Of a stretch of 57,993 nucleotides of DNA, positions 8,517 to 16,621 are shown piece after piece. The DNA is taken from contig JAHJGM010000005.1 in the NCBI GenBank assembly GCA_018824305.1, forward strand, positions 1 to 57,993, written 5' to 3'. The first letter of the stretch is position 1; the number at the start of each line of letters is the position of its first letter. The notes under the pieces were generated by a model. It was not told the origin of the DNA. It did no database searches and saw only the letters and a list, made by a program, of their open reading frames with translations. The translations under genes were made by a program, and so were the position numbers. Source of the DNA: a bacterium. GTDB lineage: Bacteria; Campylobacterota; Campylobacteria; Campylobacterales; Sulfurimonadaceae.

Positions 8517-9140
8517 TCATGTACATATATTTTCTATTGATTCAATCCAATTATTAAAATGGGAACATTTCTCTCTCATTTTTTCTAAACCTATTTTTTT
8601 AGCCAAAATTATTCCACTAGTTGGTTTTGTAAATTCATATTGTGGTATTTGTTGAATTATTCTTTTGGATGGAGCAGTATTTGGAGAATCATTTATCTCT
8701 TCTGGTTCTTTTGTTTGAACAATATTTACAAATTCTGAAATATTATTTGATAAAAGTGAAAAACAACTTACATCACTAAAAAGTAAGGCTTCAAACTCAT
8801 GAAGTTGTAAATAAGGTAAAAATTTTTCATCATTTATATCCTCTTTAAAAATATTTTCTAAAAAAGTGACTTTTTGGAAATAATTCAGATTTTGATTTAT
8901 TTCAGATTTTTTTGGCATATCAGTTGGACAACCATATAAATCAATCATTGTTGTTACCAATGAAAATGATTTATTTTTAAGTAAACTTTGAAGCTGATTT
9001 TTTATAATAGAATACTTACTAACACCATATAAATTTACTGGATGCAGAAAAATATCTTTTACTTCAAAGTATGGATTTAAAATTTCCTTTACAAACTTTT
9101 CTTCGGTCTCGCCCTCAACTAACACATAAACATAATTCAT
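8517..9140 (-). CDS. DUF4276 family protein (predicted TOPRIM-like nuclease subunit)
   Basis: A 207-residue DUF4276 protein. At the N-terminus, VLVEGETEEKFV (residues 6-17) carries the conserved glutamates of a TOPRIM-like fold. MIDLYG around residue 67 supplies an acidic residue at the end of a strand. LQLHEFEALLFSD at about residues 111-123 is the DUF4276 signature, and FTKPTSGI follows near residue 170. DUF4276, DUF4435 and RloB are small TOPRIM-like partners of ABC-type ATPases in anti-phage modules, so a nuclease role is inferred, not shown. The start overlaps the ATPase stop by four bases (ATGA), indicating translational coupling. The gene is A+T-rich compared with its flanks (one 60-base line counted 23% G+C), suggesting transfer. 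Confidence 0.8.
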   Translation of the reverse strand: MNYVYVLVEGETEEKFVKEILNPYFEVKDIFLHPVNLYGVSKYSIIKNQLQSLLKNKSFSLVTTMIDLYGCPTDMPKKSEINQNLNYFQKVTFLENIFKEDINDEKFLPYLQLHEFEALLFSDVSCFSLLSNNISEFVNIVQTKEPEEINDSPNTAPSKRIIQQIPQYEFTKPTSGIILAKKIGLEKMREKCSHFNNWIESIENICT

Positions 9141-10210
9141 GGGCGACCACCTATAAGATTTTTTTCCCAGATCTCTCCTAAACTATAATCTTCTATCCAT
9201 TCTTTAAGCTCATTTTGTTCTAATCTTCTAAATACTGAAGCACCCTTTATTTTGTCGGTAACAATAATATCATCCTCTTTAAAATGATTTATTAAAGTTA
9301 CAGATTGCGTAGAAACAATAAGCTGTTTATTGATTGCAAAGCTTTTCATTAAACTTGCTAAAACTGTTATAGCGTAAGGATGAAGTCCAAGTTCAGGCTC
9401 ATCTATGATAATTGTATCAGGTGCATTTGGTTGAAGTAAGAGTGTTGTTAAACATATCATTCTAAGTGTTCCATCTGAAAGATGGTTCGCATTAAATAGT
9501 TTATCACTTCCCTTTTCATACCAACCCAATCTTATGGTATTAGTTTTTTCATCAGGCTTTAATACAAATTTGTCAAAATAGGGAGCAACTAGTTTTATAG
9601 TCTCTTCTATCATAGTATATTCTTTGCCATAATCATTTGAAAGTCTATATAAAAATGAAGCAAGATTTGAAGCATCGTATCTTAATCTATATTTATCATC
9701 CACATCCCAAGTCTTTTTTACTAAAGCTGTTGAACTTGTATCATGAAAATGATAAACTTTCCAAGATTGTAATGCATCAATTATATAATCTGCAACCCCC
9801 TTGCGAGTATGTATTCCACCTCTTTTATTAAAAAGTTGCGTTTCCTTTTCTGCTGAACCTATGATGCTATGAGAATTATTATAATATGTATGTTCTTCTG
9901 CAATAAAAAGCTTATCTTCACTATCAGGTTTTAAATTTAGTGCATATTTATTAATACCAAAATCTACTTTGGCATATATTTCAGATGATACTTTTGAACC
10001 AAAATGTAAAATATTGTCTGCTCCTGCTTGAGTCATAACATATTCTTGAAACTTTTTTTCTATAAGTTCATTAAGCATTTTAAAAAATGAAATAAAATTT
10101 GACTTTCCAGCTCCATTTGAACCGATTAAAATATTAAGATTGGTAAGTTTAAGCTCATTTATCTCTTTTATAGACTTATAGTTTTTAATAGTTATTTCAT
10201 CGATTTTCAT
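9137..10210 (-). CDS. AAA_21/COG4637-type ATPase, partner of the DUF4276 protein
   Basis: A 357-residue ABC/SMC-like ATPase without membrane segments. Visible motifs are Walker A GSNGAGKS at 30-37, the ABC signature LSDGT at 244-248, Walker B TIIIDEPELGLHP at 266-278 and the switch region IVSTQS at about 298-303. The C-terminus SLGEIWEKNLIGG is typical of the COG4637 type. The roughly 200 residues between Walker A and the signature form a shortened coiled or helical insert. Together with DUF4276 it has the architecture of ATPase-TOPRIM defence modules such as PARIS and AbiL, where the ATPase senses a phage trigger and releases or activates the toprim effector. This role is inferred. It has its own -10 box and an AAGG ribosome binding site. 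Composition is A+T-rich (two 60-base lines counted 30% and 37% G+C). Confidence 0.85.
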   Translation of the reverse strand: MKIDEITIKNYKSIKEINELKLTNLNILIGSNGAGKSNFISFFKMLNELIEKKFQEYVMTQAGADNILHFGSKVSSEIYAKVDFGINKYALNLKPDSEDKLFIAEEHTYYNNSHSIIGSAEKETQLFNKRGGIHTRKGVADYIIDALQSWKVYHFHDTSSTALVKKTWDVDDKYRLRYDASNLASFLYRLSNDYGKEYTMIEETIKLVAPYFDKFVLKPDEKTNTIRLGWYEKGSDKLFNANHLSDGTLRMICLTTLLLQPNAPDTIIIDEPELGLHPYAITVLASLMKSFAINKQLIVSTQSVTLINHFKEDDIIVTDKIKGASVFRRLEQNELKEWIEDYSLGEIWEKNLIGGRP

Positions 10211-10256
10211 TTTTTACCTTCATCATATCTCTTACTTCAAAGATGATAATAACACA

Positions 10257-10262
10257 ATTATA
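10257..10262 (-). promoter_or_regulatory. -10 box of the AAA/DUF4276 operon
   Basis: A perfect TATAAT on the minus strand, 47 bases upstream of the ATPase ATG. No good -35 is visible, as expected in this group. It implies that the pair is expressed from its own promoter rather than by read-through from the cytochrome gene, which ends at a strong terminator. Confidence 0.5.
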
Positions 10263-10341
10263 TCCTAAAGTCTTAATTGAAGAGTATAGTCCTACTCTCT
10301 ATTAATCAGTTTATCTCAGAGATATCAATCAACATTTTCCT

Positions 10342-10482
10342 TCACATTCTAATCTCATCTTCTGTTAAATCGTAGAGTTTGTAGAACATTTTGTCTATCT
10401 CTTCTTGGAACTTACATGTAAGAGTTTTATCATTTTCAAAAACTGATTTTTGAAGTAAAGTACTATCACGAAGTAATACCTT
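10342..10482 (-). pseudogene. Remnant of a DNA methylase/restriction gene (C-terminal tail)
   Basis: Reading the minus strand in the frame that ends with the TGA at 10344-10342 gives about 46 codons of protein-like sequence ending in FQEEIDKMFYKLYDLTEDEI. The pattern of an (I)D-x-(MFV)VYxLYGLTExEI tail is typical of the end of N6-adenine methylases of the Eco57I/TaqI or type IIG class. The frame stays open upstream for some 40 more codons but gives hydrophobic sequence of no clear origin, and then meets the cytochrome terminator. I therefore read it as the surviving 3' end of a deleted restriction-modification gene. It includes a palindrome copy (10412-10421) encoding Leu-Thr-Cys-Lys. The 412-base gap at 10211-10622 holds only this, the ATPase promoter and the terminator. 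Confidence 0.5.
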
Positions 10483-10567
10483 AAAATAAGTAAAAAGTAT
10501 TTTATCTAAAAGAATCGAAAAACTAAAATTGGTATGTATAAGGTTACAAAAAAAGATGATTAGTTCA

Positions 10568-10591
10568 GCAGGCGGAGAAGATCCCGCCTGC
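10568..10591 (-). terminator. Terminator of the multiheme cytochrome gene
   Basis: A perfect 8-bp G+C-rich stem (GCAGGCGG with CCGCCTGC) around an 8-base loop, 31 bases after the stop codon. On the minus strand it is followed within about 20 bases by a run of T residues. A palindrome variant (TTACATGTAG, 10609-10618) lies between the stop and the hairpin. Confidence 0.8.
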
Positions 10592-10622
10592 GAGTGAAAA
10601 TTTTATGCTTACATGTAGAAGA

Positions 10623-12992
10623 TTATTTCCAAGTCGTCTCAACGATGTGAGCCGATTTTTTGTATGGGAATTTGTCTACTAGCTGTTTGACACCCATTTT
10701 TTGATCGCCTGATCTCATAAAGTGAGCCAATGTCACAGAAGCCCAGTAATCGTTCTCATACGCAGTACCTTTGAGTTGTACCGGTACACCTTTTTCATTT
10801 ACAGTGTGGCACGCCGCACAAGTTACAGGACCTGTATATTCTCCATCAGGGCTGTATTGAAGTGCCTGTTCATGTGTTGTGATATCAACTGTTCTGTCTT
10901 TTCCGTCATAGCGAGTCGAGTATAGACCGTGAGTCGATTCATGACAAGATTGACATGCGATGTCCCCGTGACCTTTGGAGTAACGGTAGAGTGAATGTTT
11001 GTTGTTTTGATCGATCGGGAAGTATTGTCCACCCATACTCTCAACAAACGGCGCAGCATGACAATCCGCACAGTGAGGCTCAGCAGCACTCAACCACCAG
11101 TCATTACCGCCTGAAGCTGCCGCATAAGGCACATCTCCGCCAGTCGGATGATTCCATGGTTTAAGATCCAAAGCTCCGTCTTTTCCTACATTTTTAACCA
11201 ATACTGCTGATTCATGATCAGTGTAGTATTTTTGAACTTCATTGTCCCCTGTCGTTTTAGGGTCAATAAGTGCATTGAATTTTTTCATATCGCCGCCTGC
11301 AAGCTCTTTTACTATCTCTTTGAGGCTTTTGTTACGTAGTGTTTTACCCTCATGAGTCGCTGCATCTTTTAGATCATCGGCTTTTTGTAATCCTTGAGCG
11401 ATTTTTGTATGACAGTTTGTACAGTACAATCCTCTTAGCTCTTTCGTATTTTTCCCTTTTTCATCTTTCGTACTGACGTTAGCTAAAAGATATTTTCCTA
11501 CCTCATTTAAGAAGAAAGGCGGTTTAGCCTCAGGGTTCGAGTGCGCATCACGACGAACATAACATCCACCGCCGCTTGTACGGATATCTTTATCGTTAAA
11601 ACGTCCTTCACCGTAACGGTCTGAAACACGAAGCGGGTTCGTATCATCGTTCATAGACGGATCTTGGAAGTGTGTAGGGTGACAAGATTGACAAGATTGA
11701 CTTCTATCGGCACCATCAGGCATAGGAACGATTCCTAAGTGAAAACCGTGGATCGCTTCTGTAAGTGTTTTAGCTTTTACAGTTTTGTAACCTGTCGCAC
11801 CCGGACGAGGTTCTTGCAAGTTCCCAGAAACATTATCCCCATGACAGTCCGCACAGTTGATCTCACCGGTCTGTCCCAAACGGTTAGACGATGCAGTAGG
11901 ATCATAATGACTCAAGAATGTCGTTCCGTGATGTTTATCATGCAGACTTAGAATGTTGATAGACGCTTCTGAAAGTCTAGCCATATACTCACTTTCATCA
12001 GGATATGTCTTCCAATAGCTGTACTCTTGATCAGAAGATTTCAGCCCCTCTTCTCTTGCCATTTTTGCCGCTTTCCCCTCACGAGAGTGACAAGCATAAC
12101 AGTTTGGAATATCGACAGGATTTGTACCGAAATACTCCGCTATCTGCCCATGATCCATAATAGGTCTGCCGTTTTGGTCATGTAACTGAACAGTAGATTT
12201 TTGAAACGGTTGAAAGTCTCTCTCTGTGATAGAACGGATACTTCCGCGTCTTGTACTGTCATTAAATGCAGTCAAAGGAAGACCTAGCGCATCCCAAAGA
12301 TGTGAAGCGGTAAGTTTTAACTGAATATCCGTCACAGCAGGAACCAAAGTATCAGTAAAGACTATGTTACCGCCATCTTTTCCCGCATAATCCAAGTAGC
12401 CCCCAGCTACACTTTTTCCAGTAGGTCCGGCATCGACTTTTACTTTGATGTCTTTACCTACATAAAGACGGTCTTTTGCAGTAGCCCCCGCTGGTTTAGT
12501 ACCCTCTAGATCTTTGTAGATAAAGAGATGTTTCCATACGTAGTTGGCAACATTATCTCCTGCTCCATCCATACGTCCATCCCCATCAACGTCCTTCATG
12601 ACACTCCAGTACTTCATCTTGTTACCCTCAGAATATGAGTTATCCTTCGTGTAGTAATAAAGTTTCTTATTGTCATTAGGTGTAATAAGAGATGGAAGCG
12701 AACCCTCTTTTCCGGTTCTGACGGCTTGTGATTGAATTGAATTATACGGTGGAATGACACAACAATAACTCATCTCAAAACCGACACAATGCATTCCAAG
12801 CTCATAGTTTACAAATATTCTATAATCTGTTGCAGGATTATAGGCTTTTATTGTAGTTCCATCACTTTTATACATTACAGGTTGAAGCTTAGTCAGCTTA
12901 AATGGCGGATTTTTATCATACGCATTCAGTGAAACCGTTGCACCAAAAAGCAGTGCTACAGCAGCAGAAACTTTTAACATTTTTCTTACCAT
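10623..12992 (-). CDS. Periplasmic multiheme c-type cytochrome with seven CXXCH motifs
   Basis: A 789-residue exported protein: signal peptide about 1-24 (basic start, hydrophobic core, cut after LNA). Seven canonical heme c motifs are visible: CYACH (298), CADCH (380), CQSCH (434), CTNCH (524), CADCH (641), CQSCH (680) and CAACH (725). The N-terminal 290 residues contain no CXXCH but have a Cys-rich MHC...YCC segment (69-78) and an EF-hand-like DVDGDGRMDGAGD at about 134-146 that could bind calcium. At 477 a CYVRRDAH stretch looks like a lost or atypical eighth site. It presumably carries electrons in respiration; I cannot name the substrate. It is not clearly MccA or an octaheme nitrite reductase, since no CX15CH or lysine-ligated motif was seen. 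Monocistronic, with GGGGAG upstream and a strong terminator. Confidence 0.85.
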   Translation of the reverse strand: MVRKMLKVSAAVALLFGATVSLNAYDKNPPFKLTKLQPVMYKSDGTTIKAYNPATDYRIFVNYELGMHCVGFEMSYCCVIPPYNSIQSQAVRTGKEGSLPSLITPNDNKKLYYYTKDNSYSEGNKMKYWSVMKDVDGDGRMDGAGDNVANYVWKHLFIYKDLEGTKPAGATAKDRLYVGKDIKVKVDAGPTGKSVAGGYLDYAGKDGGNIVFTDTLVPAVTDIQLKLTASHLWDALGLPLTAFNDSTRRGSIRSITERDFQPFQKSTVQLHDQNGRPIMDHGQIAEYFGTNPVDIPNCYACHSREGKAAKMAREEGLKSSDQEYSYWKTYPDESEYMARLSEASINILSLHDKHHGTTFLSHYDPTASSNRLGQTGEINCADCHGDNVSGNLQEPRPGATGYKTVKAKTLTEAIHGFHLGIVPMPDGADRSQSCQSCHPTHFQDPSMNDDTNPLRVSDRYGEGRFNDKDIRTSGGGCYVRRDAHSNPEAKPPFFLNEVGKYLLANVSTKDEKGKNTKELRGLYCTNCHTKIAQGLQKADDLKDAATHEGKTLRNKSLKEIVKELAGGDMKKFNALIDPKTTGDNEVQKYYTDHESAVLVKNVGKDGALDLKPWNHPTGGDVPYAAASGGNDWWLSAAEPHCADCHAAPFVESMGGQYFPIDQNNKHSLYRYSKGHGDIACQSCHESTHGLYSTRYDGKDRTVDITTHEQALQYSPDGEYTGPVTCAACHTVNEKGVPVQLKGTAYENDYWASVTLAHFMRSGDQKMGVKQLVDKFPYKKSAHIVETTWK

Positions 12993-13128
12993 TTTTGTTT
13001 CTCCCCTTTTGTTTTCTTAATAATACGCCATAGTGTTACATAAGAAATCTTAATTTATCTTTATGACAGCATTATTTGTATTTATTATATTTAGCATGTG
13101 ATAAAAATGTAATAAGCTCATAATTTGA

Positions 13129-13134
13129 TATAAT
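13129..13134 (+). promoter_or_regulatory. -10 box for the frameshifted small gene
   Basis: A TATAAT on the plus strand 22 bases before the GTG start at 13157, with an AAAAGGA ribosome binding site in between. The flanking 12993-13156 gap also serves the divergent cytochrome gene; an ATTATA at 13084-13089 is a possible -10 for that direction. Confidence 0.5.
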
Positions 13135-13156
13135 ATTACTGTTAAAAGGATTTTTT

Positions 13157-13613
13157 GTGAGATCATATTTCAAGATTAGACATCATATTTTAAATGCGTT
13201 TAGAGAACTGTTTATTTATCATCACGATTCTTTACTTTTTCGTGCAAAACTCTTCGCTCTTCTAATTGCAGTAGACGATGAAGAGTACGTGGATTATTAC
13301 ATTAACCTCAGAAGTGCGGCATTAAAGATATATGAGGATGAAGACAGAGCGGATCTTTTGATAATGACAACGAAAGATATTGTAAAAAAAGATCAAAAAA
13401 TCCAATGAACTCAATGTCGATAAACTTATAGATTCTATCGTTCAGGAATTAAAAGAGATCCCCAGATATGCAAAAAAAATAGACAAATCGATACTTTCAT
13501 CTTTGCTTCAAGTCACTTATGATGAAGAGACTAGAATCTACCAAGAGAGAATAGTAGATTTTTTAGATAACCTGAAAACAGATACATATATAAAGTATAA
13601 ACTCTCCGACTGA
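13157..13613 (+). pseudogene. Small acidic helical protein interrupted by a +1 frameshift at an A7 tract
   Basis: The first frame gives 83 codons from a GTG start (AAAAGGA ribosome binding site) and stops at 13406-13408. A second frame, open from 13386 to the TGA at 13611-13613, gives another ~75 codons (NELNVDKLIDSIVQELKEI onward) that look like a continuation of the same helical, Lys/Glu-rich protein and have no usable start codon of their own. Removing one A from the A7 tract at 13384-13390 joins them into one 151-residue protein, reading DIVKKIKKSNELNVDK across the join. It could be a real disruption, a slippage or phase-variable site, or a sequencing error. I do not recognise the family; no signal peptide or membrane helix is clear. 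It lies divergent to the cytochrome and upstream of the chemoreceptor. The remaining bases to 13764 are A/T-rich leader. Confidence 0.6.
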
Positions 13614-13764
13614 ACCCACTTCTTTGCTATAATAATTTTTAATATAAATTTTTAGCGATTTTCTTCATTTTAATTAAAAACAAACAAAAACGTGTTATAT
13701 TATTCCCGAATCAAAATATAAGATTCTTGCAAAGATGCTTCAATGCAAAGTTGAAAGAGGTAAA

Positions 13765-15723
13765 ATGAAGTTACATAATCTATCGGTTGCACAAAAAACA
13801 TTTACTCCAATTGTAGCAATCTCTATTCTCGGTATCATTGTTGTTTGGCTGTATCTCCATACATTAGCCAATGAAGCTATTGAAGTACAGTATGATGAAC
13901 TGCGTAAAAACCTTCAAGTACAACTAAAAGAAAAGTTGGAATTAAAAAATGACGTCGGACTCACGAACGCGCTTACATTCGCCACAAACGGTGACTTGAT
14001 CTATGCCCTTGAAGATGGGGATCGTGAGGGTGCAAAAAATATTTTAAACGGATTTTCCAATCTTTTTAAAAACAATACCAGCTATAAAAATATAAAAGTT
14101 CATCTCCATACTAAAGATATGCACTCGTTTTTACGTACATGGGCACCCGATAAATTCGATGATGATCTTTCCAAGTTTAGATATTCGATCGTAAAAGCTA
14201 AAGAAAGCGGCAAGCCTGTTGTCGGAATGGAAGTGGGACGCGCTGGTATGCTGCTTCGTGCCATTGTACCGATAGTTGATGAATTCGGTCATCAAGGTTC
14301 TATAGAGTTTATTCAGGGACTCAATTCCGTACAACAAAGCCTTAAACAAGATAACAATATGGAGCTTTTAAGCCTAATGGATGAAAAATTTTCATCGGTA
14401 GCAACACATAAAAAGTACACTCAGCATGTCGGTTCGTACGTATTGGATCTTAAGGATTATGATGAACAATATCTAAAAGAGATGCAAAACATCGATTTCA
14501 ATGCACTGAAAAAAAATGGTTTTTTCATCAGTAAAAATTACTTCAATACCTTCTTGCCAATAACCGATCCAAAAGGGGAAACAATCGGTATATGGCTTAT
14601 CGGTAAAAACCTGACTCTGGTACAAAAGTTGACCGATCATGCAAGGTGGATAGCCGATGCAGCATTGATGGCTTTCTCGGCGATTTTAGTGACGATGATG
14701 CTTTTTTTGATTGTGACAATACGAGCAGCAGTCATCAAACCGCTTAAAAATTTCAGTGCTATTTTACATGATCTTGCCGAAGGCGAAAGCGATCTTACTG
14801 CAAGGCTACAAGTAACAGGAGAGGACGAATTTGGAAAAGCAAGCGGCTATATTAATACTTTTATAAAAAAGATTCAAAATACCGTTCAGCAGATTCAAGA
14901 ACTAGGTAATCAAAATACCCAAGTTGCAGCGATACTGGACAAAGCTTTCGGTTCAATTAACAGCAGTATGAATGAGGAATCATGCACACTGGATAAATCA
15001 GCACGCCACAGTAATGAAATCAAATCGGTTATTATTTCCTCCATCGAAGAGTTTAATACTACCAAAGAGGATATTCATACTGCTCTTGAGAACATGAACG
15101 ATACGGCACGGGCCACAACAGAGATGTCTGATGAGATCAATAGTGATGCGGAAGCTGAAACTGTATTAGCCGAAAAACTTTCACAACTCAATGCCAATGC
15201 AGACGAAGTCAAACAAGTTCTGCTCATAATAGGGGATATTGCAGATCAGACAAACCTTCTGGCGCTTAACGCTGCGATCGAAGCAGCACGTGCAGGTGAT
15301 CATGGACGTGGTTTTGCAGTAGTCGCCGATGAAGTGCGCAAACTGGCCGAACGTACTCAAAAAAGTCTTGTTGATATCAATGCGACTGTCAACATCATCG
15401 TACAATCCATTAGCGATGTAAGCGAATCTATCAATGTCAACTCTCGCAATATACGTAAACTTGTCGAGACTTCAGACGTCATGCGTGAACAGATCTTTAG
15501 TACTATATCTATTATGGAAAAAGCGAGTGGGATGGTGGAACGCACAGTCCAACTCTCAAAACAAAATGCCCAAGAGACAGAAACCGTCGTAAATGATATA
15601 GAAAATGCCAACAGTTGTTCTCAATCCGTTGTAACGGAGATGAAAACAATCAACAAGGAGGTAAGCCGTTTACGAGAATTGACATCTCAACTTGATCAAG
15701 AACTTTCAAAGTTTAAAACTTAA
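13765..15723 (+). CDS. Methyl-accepting chemotaxis protein with periplasmic Cache-type sensor
   Basis: A chemoreceptor of about 652 residues. I chose the ATG at 13765, preceded by AGAGG, over the in-frame ATG at 13735, which would add ten non-hydrophobic residues. After TM1 (about 17-36) comes a ~260-residue periplasmic region with a long helix and the segments [15 protein letters not shown] and LRAIVPI, typical of a double-Cache sensor. TM2 (about 292-315) leads to a HAMP domain, then a signalling domain with the conserved hairpin [20 protein letters not shown]. No C-terminal CheR/CheB-tether pentapeptide is present. The adjacent downstream periplasmic binding protein, without a transporter, may present its ligand to this receptor. 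Both genes are probably co-transcribed (25-base gap). Confidence 0.92.
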   Translation: MKLHNLSVAQKTFTPIVAISILGIIVVWLYLHTLANEAIEVQYDELRKNLQVQLKEKLELKNDVGLTNALTFATNGDLIYALEDGDREGAKNILNGFSNLFKNNTSYKNIKVHLHTKDMHSFLRTWAPDKFDDDLSKFRYSIVKAKESGKPVVGMEVGRAGMLLRAIVPIVDEFGHQGSIEFIQGLNSVQQSLKQDNNMELLSLMDEKFSSVATHKKYTQHVGSYVLDLKDYDEQYLKEMQNIDFNALKKNGFFISKNYFNTFLPITDPKGETIGIWLIGKNLTLVQKLTDHARWIADAALMAFSAILVTMMLFLIVTIRAAVIKPLKNFSAILHDLAEGESDLTARLQVTGEDEFGKASGYINTFIKKIQNTVQQIQELGNQNTQVAAILDKAFGSINSSMNEESCTLDKSARHSNEIKSVIISSIEEFNTTKEDIHTALENMNDTARATTEMSDEINSDAEAETVLAEKLSQLNANADEVKQVLLIIGDIADQTNLLALNAAIEAARAGDHGRGFAVVADEVRKLAERTQKSLVDINATVNIIVQSISDVSESINVNSRNIRKLVETSDVMREQIFSTISIMEKASGMVERTVQLSKQNAQETETVVNDIENANSCSQSVVTEMKTINKEVSRLRELTSQLDQELSKFKT

Positions 15724-15748
15724 TCAAACTATACAAAAAGGATAAAAA

Positions 15749-16573
15749 ATGCGTAAATTACTACTTAGTCTATTGATTTTATTTCCAGTCGCCTCAATGG
15801 CTGAAACCGTCAAAGCTTATGGATGCGGTATCACTCGGGATGCATTTGTTCTAGAGTTAAATCAAGCATACGAAGCAAAATTCGGTGTCAAAACAGAACG
15901 CAATACAAAAGGCGGAGTTGAGAAGATGCTCAAACTCGCAGGCGGTGCAAAGGTTGATGTTGCCGGCGGATGCCGTCCTCCTTTAAATATCGAAAACGAT
16001 AAAAATGTAAAAGCGGTACAAGTCGGCTGGGGTGCGTTAGTATTCATTGTTAACCCGACAAATAAAGTAAGCGATATAACGATCGCTCAGGCTAAAGATG
16101 TTCTTACAGGAAAAATAACAAACTGGAAGGCTCTTGGAGGCGACGATGCACCGATCAAACTTTATCTTCGTTCAAGCGAGACTTCCGGTGTAGGCTATTC
16201 CGGACGTATGCTGCTTTTTAAAAATAAAGATCAGGCGTTGCTTGCATCAGCAAAGCGTGAAAATAGTTCAGGGCCTATCCGAAACACCGTCCAAAAAGAC
16301 AAAGATGCCTTTGCTATGGATGACTATTTTAGCTCTAGCAAAAAAGATGGACTGAAAATCTTAGCCGTCAACGGTGTAAAACCTTCAAAAGATAGTGTTG
16401 CATCCGGTAAATATCCATTGCCTCGACCATTTTATATTTACACCAATGAAACACCGACGGCAGCCGGTAAACAATATGTCGATTTTGCACTTAGTGCTGA
16501 AGGACAAGCTGTGATCTCTAAAGCCGGGACTGTAAATCTTGCCGAAGGAAAGAATCTTACTAAGCCTTATTAA
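15749..16573 (+). CDS. PstS-like periplasmic substrate-binding protein without a transporter
   Basis: A 274-residue exported binding protein: signal peptide about 1-18 (VASMA then ETVKAYGCG). The mature part is a PBP_like/PstS-type fold with IFSGKITNW-like VLTGKITNWKALGG at about residues 111-124 and a ligand loop RSSETSGVGY, as in phosphate-type binding proteins. No ABC permease or ATPase genes follow; a hairpin terminator comes six bases after the stop. With the Cache chemoreceptor immediately upstream this suggests a receptor-binding protein pair for chemotaxis. The ligand cannot be told: phosphate, another oxyanion, or a small organic acid are possible. Confidence 0.85.
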   Translation: MRKLLLSLLILFPVASMAETVKAYGCGITRDAFVLELNQAYEAKFGVKTERNTKGGVEKMLKLAGGAKVDVAGGCRPPLNIENDKNVKAVQVGWGALVFIVNPTNKVSDITIAQAKDVLTGKITNWKALGGDDAPIKLYLRSSETSGVGYSGRMLLFKNKDQALLASAKRENSSGPIRNTVQKDKDAFAMDDYFSSSKKDGLKILAVNGVKPSKDSVASGKYPLPRPFYIYTNETPTAAGKQYVDFALSAEGQAVISKAGTVNLAEGKNLTKPY

Positions 16574-16579
16574 CAACAT

Positions 16580-16598
16580 CAGAGTCTTGAAGGCTCTG
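16580..16598. terminator. Terminator between the convergent binding-protein and TtcA genes
   Basis: CAGAGTC pairs with GGCTCTG (7 bp with one G-T pair, loop TTGAA), followed on the plus strand by TATGTTTTAT. It sits in the 48-base gap between convergent genes and may serve both. Confidence 0.55.
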
Positions 16599-16621
16599 TA
16601 TGTTTTATAGCTCGCAAGCAA

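Noticed and set aside
10490-10600. Upstream extension of the methylase remnant frame
   Set aside because: The frame stays open but reads as hydrophobic, low-complexity sequence and runs through the cytochrome terminator, so only the last ~46 codons are treated as real.
10623-12992. Naming the multiheme cytochrome as sulfite reductase MccA or octaheme nitrite reductase
   Set aside because: No CX15CH or CX17CH motif or CXXCK site was found and only seven CXXCH motifs are present.
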